From: Anaerolineae bacterium
Lineage (GTDB): Bacteria > Chloroflexota > Anaerolineae > UBA1429
Reading direction: 5' to 3'
Length of the DNA: 6,042 nt
NCBI GenBank assembly: GCA_007123335.1
Contig: SKLG01000372.1
Coordinates: 1 to 6,042, forward strand
The translations under genes and the position numbers were made by a program. Each line of letters opens with the position of its first letter. Position 1 is the stretch's first letter. The notes beneath the pieces were generated by a model. The model was not told where the DNA came from. It was given only the letters and a program-made list of their open reading frames with translations, and searched no databases. Positions 1 to 4,013 of this stretch are shown in pieces.

Positions 1-239
1 ATCACCCCGGCGGGGTAGGCCGCCTCGATCTGTACATCGCCCCCCTCGAGCTGCTTGAAGAACATCTCGGCATGCTCTTTTTCATTGTTCGCCGTGTCCT
101 CAAAGATGGCCGCGATCTGCTCATAGCCCTCTTTTTTGGCTACCGAGGCGAAAAAGGTGTAACGGGTGCGAGCCTGCGATTCGCCGGCAAAGGCCGCCAG
201 CACGTTCTTTTCTGTCTGTGTCCCCTTGATGCTTGCCAC
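1..239 (-). CDS. Rubrerythrin, N-terminal part (gene runs off the left edge)
   Basis: Rubrerythrins are cytoplasmic non-haem di-iron proteins that reduce hydrogen peroxide in anaerobes and microaerophiles. I read 79 codons from a GTG start at 239-237. The N-terminus begins MASIKGTQTEKN and continues with AFAGESQARTRYTFFA (residues 16-31) and the ANNEKEHAEMFFK helix (50-62). Glu20, Glu53 and His56 fall at the positions of the di-iron ligands known from Desulfovibrio rubrerythrin. The remaining ligands and the C-terminal rubredoxin-like Fe(Cys)4 domain would lie beyond the left edge; a full protein is usually about 190 residues, so roughly 40% is visible. The GTG start is chosen because AAGGAG lies at 253-248 with an 8-base spacer and the family N-terminus begins there. 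It is divergent from the ABC gene at 464. The family call is secure. Presence of the rubredoxin domain, as opposed to a short erythrin-type protein, cannot be judged here. Confidence 0.93.
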   Translation of the reverse strand, partial: MASIKGTQTEKNVLAAFAGESQARTRYTFFASVAKKEGYEQIAAIFEDTANNEKEHAEMFFKQLEGGDVQIEAAYPAGV

Positions 240-294
240 GCTTGTCTCTCCTTACTCTGAGTAGATAGATATATCAACACATCGACCGAGGCGC

Positions 295-324
295 AGTGTA
301 GCACAAAAGCGGTACGGCGTGCAA
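295..324 (-). promoter_or_regulatory. Candidate promoter for the rubrerythrin gene
   Basis: On the minus strand, TTGCAC (324-319) and TACACT (300-295) are separated by 18 bases. The -10 is preceded by TG one base away (TGCTACACT, an extended -10 form). The predicted start of transcription is near 288, giving a leader of about 50 bases before the GTG. A second copy of the -35-like hexamer directly abuts the first (GTGCAAGTGCAA on the plus strand, 319-330). An AT-rich patch with the palindrome GATATATC (268-275) lies in the leader, but no recognisable PerR or Fur box does. The -35 matches the consensus at only 3 of 6 bases, so this is a pattern match only. Confidence 0.35.
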
Positions 325-367
325 GTGCAACTGTGTTCCATTCCGAATCGGACAGTAACGTCAGCTT

Positions 368-395
368 TTGACACTCGATTCGATCCGCCTACAAT
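368..395 (+). promoter_or_regulatory. Strong sigma70-type promoter for the ABC membrane-domain gene
   Basis: TTGACA (368-373, perfect -35) is followed after 16 bases by TACAAT (390-395, 5 of 6 matches to TATAAT). Transcription would start near 402, leaving a leader of about 60 bases before the ATG at 464. An inverted repeat GAATCG (345-350) / CGATTC (376-381) flanks the -35 and could be an operator, though 6-base arms this far apart may be chance. This is the best promoter match in the window. Confidence 0.6.
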
Positions 396-406
396 GGCGG
401 TTTGAG

Positions 407-436
407 AGACATCGCAGCGACGCATAGACATCGCAG
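407..436 (+). repeat. Short direct repeat in the leader of the ABC gene
   Basis: The 11-mer AGACATCGCAG occurs at 407-417 and again at 426-436, 19 bases apart, just downstream of the predicted transcription start. It could be a regulator-binding repeat or a small slippage duplication; nothing else supports a function. Confidence 0.4.
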
Positions 437-463
437 ACCTCAAGCGAGAGAGGAGAGAATCCG

Positions 464-1486
464 ATGTCAGCTCTGTCGCGCTACGTCGACGCACGCAAGA
501 GGCGCATCGGGACCTGGTCCCGGCAACAGTTGGCATTCAGCAACAACTGGCGCTTTTTCTATGACGTGTGGCAGCTCATCATCGAGCAAAAGTGGTACAG
601 CCTCGCTATCATCCTCGTCACCATCGTCCAGGAGCTGGCCGCGCTGTGGCCGGTGACCCTGTTGGGCCAGTTCGTCGACCGCCTGTCGACGGGTGATCTG
701 GGCAACGTGGTATGGCTCTTTATGGGCGCCAGCCTGCTCTACCCCGCCATCCTACGCAGCAATGTGGTGCTGCGCCACAAGGCGTTCTACGAGACCGACT
801 ATTCCAAGCGGCTGGAGCTCACGTTGGGGGAGTCAGACCGGGACGAAGACCGCGACGTCGAGGAGGCCAGCGCCGCCCACACCCGCGTCATCAACGCGGT
901 GAGCGGGATCACCAACGCCGCCTACCACATCCTGGGCAGCTTTACCCCGGTCATCATCAAGATCATCGTTGTCTCCGGTAACCTGCTGGCCTATAACCGC
1001 CTTCTAGGCCTCGTATACCTGGCGACGATGCTGGTCCCGGCAGCCATGACCATCGCCTTTAACCACCGGCTCAAGGTGCTGCGCGATGCCCAATACCTGG
1101 TCATCAGTCACGCCTCGGGGACGGGGGTGCGAGTTATCGCCAGCCGAAACGACGACACCGCTCGCGAGCGGTTCCTGCGGGTGATGCGCGAGCGCACCGA
1201 TGTGATGATCTCGCTGGTCAATAGAGGCCAACTCTTTACCTACATCCGTGAGGCGGCCCTGGTGGGCAGCCAGTTCCTCATCGTCTTTTTGGCGCTGGGG
1301 ATGAGGGAGCGGATCGGGCTGACGCCCGGCGATTTCACCAAGATCGTGGGCTATACCGCCCAGGTGGCCGCTGCTTTCATCACCACGGCCACGGTGCTGG
1401 ACGCCATCGTCAGCTACTGCCGCGCCTACCATGTCTACGCCGACGCTCACCGCCCGCCCACATTGTCGCCGAGGCCGCCCGCGTAA
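464..1486 (+). CDS. ABC-exporter-type transmembrane domain protein without an ATPase domain
   Basis: Resembles the membrane half of type IV (exporter-fold) ABC transporters, which alternate access across the inner membrane when driven by two nucleotide-binding domains. The 340 residues show six hydrophobic segments, near residues 45-66, 82-98, 155-177, 180-200, 262-280 and 296-318. The cytosolic loops look family-like: AHTRVINAVSGI (138-149) matches the first intracellular loop, and SGTGVRVIASRNDDTARERF (218-237) matches the second. A full exporter subunit has about 580 residues. This one ends 20-odd residues after TM6 in a proline-rich tail (RPPTLSPRPPA), exactly where the linker to the ATPase would start. 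No Walker A, signature LSGGQ or Walker B motif is present, and neither neighbour encodes an ATPase. AGGAG at 451-455, 8 bases before the ATG, supports the start. The gene has its own promoter and terminator, which argues against simple decay. It could pair with an ATPase encoded elsewhere, act as a regulatory or non-transporting membrane protein, or be an old truncation. Confidence 0.8.
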   Translation: MSALSRYVDARKRRIGTWSRQQLAFSNNWRFFYDVWQLIIEQKWYSLAIILVTIVQELAALWPVTLLGQFVDRLSTGDLGNVVWLFMGASLLYPAILRSNVVLRHKAFYETDYSKRLELTLGESDRDEDRDVEEASAAHTRVINAVSGITNAAYHILGSFTPVIIKIIVVSGNLLAYNRLLGLVYLATMLVPAAMTIAFNHRLKVLRDAQYLVISHASGTGVRVIASRNDDTARERFLRVMRERTDVMISLVNRGQLFTYIREAALVGSQFLIVFLALGMRERIGLTPGDFTKIVGYTAQVAAAFITTATVLDAIVSYCRAYHVYADAHRPPTLSPRPPA

Positions 1487-1503
1487 CGGACGGCCTCTTC
1501 TTC
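1471..1503 (+). terminator. Rho-independent terminator with the stop codon in its loop
   Basis: GAGGCCG (1471-1477) pairs with CGGCCTC (1491-1497). After one C/A mismatch, CCG (1479-1481) pairs with CGG (1487-1489), closing a five-base loop CGTAA (1482-1486) that holds the TAA stop of the ABC gene. TTCTTC follows immediately on the plus strand. The same hairpin lies 14 bases beyond the stop of the converging gene (1512), but on the minus strand no T-run follows it. It therefore looks like a real terminator for the plus gene and only a structural barrier for the other. Confidence 0.6.
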
Positions 1504-1511
1504 GCTCAGGC

Positions 1512-2687
1512 CTATATCGTCGGCGAGCGGTAGAGCACCTGCCCGCCCACGCGAATCTCGGCGTCCACGAGGAACTCGCGCAACGTCTCCGGATCGGGCT
1601 CGACGCCCAGGCCGGGCGCATCGGGCAGGTGAATCTGCCCCTCCTCATCGGGCAGGATACGCTCGCTGGTGAGTCGCGCCGACATCTCGCTGGGCTCTAC
1701 CGGGTACTCGCAGATGGTGTGCTCGGCCAGCCCGGCAAAGGGCTGGAGCGAGGCGCTCAGGGCCAGATGAGTGGTAAAGGTATGGTTCACGTAGGTGATG
1801 CCGCGAGGCGCCGCGTAATCGGCGACCTCCTTGGCCGGGGTGATCCCGCCGATGCGCCCGGCGTCGATCTGGATGTAGGCCAGCCCGGCCTCGTCGATCA
1901 TCCGCCGCGCCATATAGACATCGTGACAACCCTCGCCACCGGCCAGGCCCACCGGCAGGAGCATGGGCGCCAGGGCGCTATAGGCCTCCACGGCGTTGGA
2001 CACAAAGGGCTCCTCTAACCAGGTGGCCTCGACCTCCTGCAACGCCTCACAGCGCTTGGCCGCCTCGTACACCCGATCGCGCCACACCGTGCCGGCGTCG
2101 ACGAGCAGGATGCCCTCGGGTCCCAGGCCCTCCCGCGCGGCGTGCAGATGCTCGGCGTCGATCTCGGGAGCGCCGTGGCCAAAGGGACCCCAGCCGAACT
2201 TGGCCGCCCGATAGCCCAGGTCGCGCACCTGCCGCGCGTGATAGAGGGTCTCTTGCGGCTCGTCGCCAAAGAGCAACGAGGCGTAGGGCGTCTTGGGATA
2301 GGCGCGGTCATAGCCCAACAGACGATAGACCGGCTCGTTGAGACGCTTACCCAGCGCGTCCCACAGGGCGATGTCGATGCCCGACAGGGTGTGATCGGTC
2401 TGCAGGATGTCCATACTGTTCTCACGCACCAGGTCTCCGATGCGGTGGATATCCTCCGGCCCATCCAACCGCTGGCCCTCCACGGAGGCGCGAATCGGCT
2501 TGCACACACTCCACGACATGGGGCAGACATAGCTGGCGATGCAGTTCAACGGCGAGGCATCGCATTCGCCCCAGCCCACGTACTCACCCGCCTGCACGCG
2601 GATGACGATGGCGTCCTGGCTGCCGTCGGCAATGTCCCGAACCTCGGGCATCGATAGATAAAAGAGATCGACCGACTCTATCTTCAT
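1512..2687 (-). CDS. Mandelate racemase / muconate lactonizing enzyme family protein (probable sugar-acid dehydratase or isomerase)
   Basis: Members of this enolase-superfamily group abstract a proton next to a carboxylate, using Mg2+ to hold the enolate; most bacterial relatives dehydrate sugar acids. The 391 residues have the usual length and order: an N-terminal capping domain (about 1-125) and a beta/alpha barrel (about 130-370). Metal ligands are visible as Asp197 (LLVDAGTVW), Glu225 (WLEEPF) and Glu252 (AGGEGCH). The His-Asp dyad is Asp275 (YIQIDAGRIGG) with His302 (YVNHTF), and Glu327 (ICEYP) is the expected late acidic residue. The strand-2 KxK motif is not intact: Lys163 is present (AAKFGWGPFG) but the second lysine is Gly165, so His302 is the likely base. 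Start: AAGGAG at 2697-2692, 4 bases from the ATG. It lies 48 bases downstream of the aldo/keto reductase on the same strand and probably shares its mRNA. Substrate is unknown; D-mannonate, gluconate-like or galactarate-like acids are all possible. Confidence 0.9.
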   Translation of the reverse strand: MKIESVDLFYLSMPEVRDIADGSQDAIVIRVQAGEYVGWGECDASPLNCIASYVCPMSWSVCKPIRASVEGQRLDGPEDIHRIGDLVRENSMDILQTDHTLSGIDIALWDALGKRLNEPVYRLLGYDRAYPKTPYASLLFGDEPQETLYHARQVRDLGYRAAKFGWGPFGHGAPEIDAEHLHAAREGLGPEGILLVDAGTVWRDRVYEAAKRCEALQEVEATWLEEPFVSNAVEAYSALAPMLLPVGLAGGEGCHDVYMARRMIDEAGLAYIQIDAGRIGGITPAKEVADYAAPRGITYVNHTFTTHLALSASLQPFAGLAEHTICEYPVEPSEMSARLTSERILPDEEGQIHLPDAPGLGVEPDPETLREFLVDAEIRVGGQVLYRSPTI

Positions 2688-2735
2688 GTAGCTCCTTTTT
2701 CACAACGGCTCCTTCGGTAGGCAGCCATAGACCGC

Positions 2736-3731
2736 TCAACGATAGCGCGAGTTGCCGCTGCCCTGGTAAGGATCGGGGTTGGTGCCCAAGCACTCCTTCA
2801 GTGGCTCGGTCGCCTCGGTCAGAGCCTGCATCGTCTCTTTGTCGAGGTCGAGTTCGATGGCACTAGCGTTGGCGCGGATTTGATCGGGGCGCCGCGCCCC
2901 GGCGAGGACGCTGGCCACGCCAGGCCGACGCAAGAGCCAGGCCAGGCTGACGGCCGCCATGGGCTGCCCCAGATCCTCGCAGATGGCGGTGATACGGCGC
3001 ATGGCCGCCAACGTCTGCACCTCACAGCCCGGCTCACCATGACGGGTGCCTGCCCGACGACTGCTGTAGTGACGGGTGCGCGCCCGCCCATCGGGCACCT
3101 CATCAAGGGAGGAAAACTTGCCGGTGAGCAGCCCCTGAGCCATGGGGCTGTAGCAGAGGATACCCATCCCCTGCTCCACGCATAGCGGCTGGATCTCGCG
3201 CTCGATCACCCGCCATAGCAGACTGTAGGGCAGTTGGTTCGTCTCGGCCCGACCGGCCCGGCGCAGCGTCGCCATGTCTCCAGGACCAAAGTTGCACACG
3301 CCGATGGCGCGGATCTTGCCTGCGTCACGCAGCTCTTCCATGGCGGCCAACGTCTCGTCCAACGGGACAGTGCGGCTGGGCCAATGGATCTGGTAGAGAT
3401 CGATATAGTCGGTGCCCAAGTATTCGAGACTTCTCTCGCAGGCGCGCACCAGCTCTTTGGCGTCGAGGTGATTGGGGCTCGCCTTGGTGGCGATGATGGC
3501 CTCCTCGCGCCGGCCCTGGAGCGCGCGGCCAAGCGCCTCCTCCGAGCGGCCCGCGCCATACGCCTCGGCGGTGTCGAAAAAGTTGATCCCCATATCCAGG
3601 GCGGCGTGGACGGTGGCGATAGAATCGTCATCCTCCTGCGCGCCCCAGGTTTCGTCGCCGGCAAAGGCCCAACAGCCCAGGGCTATGGCCGAGACCTTGA
3701 TGTCCGTCTGTCCGAGCGTGCGATATTCCAT
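2736..3731 (-). CDS. Aldo/keto reductase
   Basis: A cytoplasmic NADP(H)-dependent oxidoreductase acting on aldehydes, ketones or sugar hemiacetals. From the chosen start the protein has 331 residues, normal for the family. The catalytic tetrad is complete: Asp53 and Tyr58 (FFDTAEAYG), Lys83 (ATKAS) and His116 (YQIHWP). Asn165-Gln166 (ETNQLPYSLL) is the family's nicotinamide-amide contact. The cofactor-phosphate region is GARRPDQIRAN (278-288), with the usual Arg, Gln and Asn spacing. The C-terminus NPDPYQGSGNSRYR resembles sugar-active members. I place the start at 3731 rather than the in-frame ATG at 3764: GGAGG (within AAAAGGAGG, 3744-3736) lies 4 bases before it, and the family N-terminus (MEYRTLGQTDIKVS) begins there. 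It is first in a likely two-gene operon with the enolase-superfamily enzyme. Possible roles are a sugar dehydrogenase or a reductase of a sugar-derived carbonyl; the sequence does not decide. Confidence 0.93.
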   Translation of the reverse strand: MEYRTLGQTDIKVSAIALGCWAFAGDETWGAQEDDDSIATVHAALDMGINFFDTAEAYGAGRSEEALGRALQGRREEAIIATKASPNHLDAKELVRACERSLEYLGTDYIDLYQIHWPSRTVPLDETLAAMEELRDAGKIRAIGVCNFGPGDMATLRRAGRAETNQLPYSLLWRVIEREIQPLCVEQGMGILCYSPMAQGLLTGKFSSLDEVPDGRARTRHYSSRRAGTRHGEPGCEVQTLAAMRRITAICEDLGQPMAAVSLAWLLRRPGVASVLAGARRPDQIRANASAIELDLDKETMQALTEATEPLKECLGTNPDPYQGSGNSRYR

Positions 3732-3762
3732 TCTGCCTCCTTTTGCACAGATCGTGTCTCCC

Positions 3763-3791
3763 ATCTTATCATGGTGTGGCCCGTGTCACAA
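3763..3791 (-). promoter_or_regulatory. Candidate promoter for the aldo/keto reductase operon
   Basis: On the minus strand TTGTGA (3791-3786) is followed after 17 bases by TAAGAT (3768-3763). Each hexamer matches 4 of 6 consensus bases, with ideal spacing. Transcription would begin near 3756, about 25 bases before the ATG at 3731. The in-frame ATG at 3764 would fall inside the -10, another reason to prefer the later start. It is a modest match, not proof. Confidence 0.35.
3775..3790. promoter_or_regulatory. CRP/FNR-family-like palindrome over the operon promoter
   Basis: TGTGG-N6-TCACA matches the CRP half-site consensus TGTGA-N6-TCACA at 9 of 10 positions. It overlaps the -35 and spacer of the candidate promoter, so a protein bound here would be expected to repress that promoter, or to activate another one further downstream. 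A match of this kind can arise by chance, and no CRP-family regulator gene is in the window. Confidence 0.25.
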
Positions 3792-3821
3792 GGAGGAGAC
3801 GCTCCAGCTCATCCCAGAACG

Positions 3822-3851
3822 ACCCAACCTGGAGACGCCAGGGAGCTGGGT
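3822..3851. other. Imperfect hairpin in the intergenic region
   Basis: ACCCA (3822-3826) pairs with TGGGT (3847-3851), and inside it CCTGG (3828-3832) pairs with CCAGG (3838-3842) around a five-base loop AGACG. An asymmetric internal loop of one and four bases separates the two stems. On the plus strand TACTTTTG follows, which is weakly terminator-like, but no plus-strand gene ends here. On the minus strand, where reading from 4014 towards 3731 would occur, no T-run follows. Confidence 0.3.
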
Positions 3852-3930
3852 TACTTTTGAGGAAGGGATACTCGATGTAAGGATGCCCAGCGGCTGACGC
3901 CAGGCAGGATGAGAATTGCGGGACAAGTCT

Positions 3931-3994
3931 GCCGGGAGCGCCGAGCGCCTGCTCGGCCTCTTTGCGTGCCGAGCAGGCGCTCGGCGCTCCCGGC
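3931..3994. repeat. Perfect 27-bp inverted repeat made of two smaller hairpins (REPIN-like)
   Basis: The arms at 3931-3957 and 3968-3994 are exact reverse complements over 27 bases, separated by the ten-base loop CTCTTTGCGT. Each arm is itself palindromic: GCCGAGC (3940-3946) pairs with GCTCGGC (3951-3957) across GCCT, and GCCGAGC (3968-3974) pairs with GCTCGGC (3979-3985) across AGGC. The DNA or RNA can therefore fold as one long hairpin or as two small ones. Two inverted copies of a short hairpin unit is the layout of REPINs, the mobile REP doublets moved by RAYT transposases; no RAYT is in the window. The element sits 19 bases past the stop of the gene ending at 4014, so in that mRNA it could protect the 3' end or help terminate. 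Neither strand has a T-run after it. Confidence 0.85.
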
Positions 3995-4013
3995 TAACCT
4001 CTATAGTATGGCA

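Noticed and set aside
72..260. Plus-strand 62-codon open frame over the left end
   Set aside because: It is antisense to rubrerythrin, whose ligand residues are clear, and has no ribosome-binding site.
1431..2657. Plus-strand open frames of 195 and 171 codons (1431-2018 and 2142-2657) and a 391-codon-gene shadow on the minus strand
   Set aside because: They lie antisense to or out of frame with the enolase-superfamily gene, whose metal ligands and dyad are intact. Their translations are rich in Arg, Gly, Gln and Ala with no family signal, as expected for GC-rich shadow frames.
2688..2735. Small hairpin (GGCT...AGCC) in the 48-base gap between the reductase and the enolase-superfamily gene
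   Set aside because: The paired stem is too short and has no T-run, so it is not a credible terminator or attenuator; the two genes are best read as one operon.
3040..3086. Direct repeat TGACGGGTGC (3040-3049 and 3070-3079) inside the aldo/keto reductase gene
   Set aside because: It encodes two Thr-Arg-His stretches in a loop that I recall as naturally ARTRH...ARHGEPG-like in related reductases, so it looks like ordinary coding sequence.
3732..3764. In-frame ATG at 3764 as the start of the aldo/keto reductase
   Set aside because: The ATG at 3731 has a near-perfect ribosome-binding site and matches the family N-terminus; the extra eleven residues fit neither.
3234..3897. Overlapping plus-strand open frames of 208 and 141 codons across the aldo/keto reductase and the intergenic region
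   Set aside because: Antisense to a gene with a full catalytic tetrad. There is no ribosome-binding site worth noting and no recognisable protein family.
3769..3993. Stop-free minus-strand stretch of 74 codons between the palindrome and the reductase operon, whose C-terminal part reads protein-like (HPYIEYPFLKSNPAPW, FWDELERLLL)
   Set aside because: It starts right after a stop codon inside the palindrome's edge, has no ATG or GTG with a ribosome-binding site, and overlaps the promoter candidate. It could be a gene remnant, but the length is unremarkable at this GC content.
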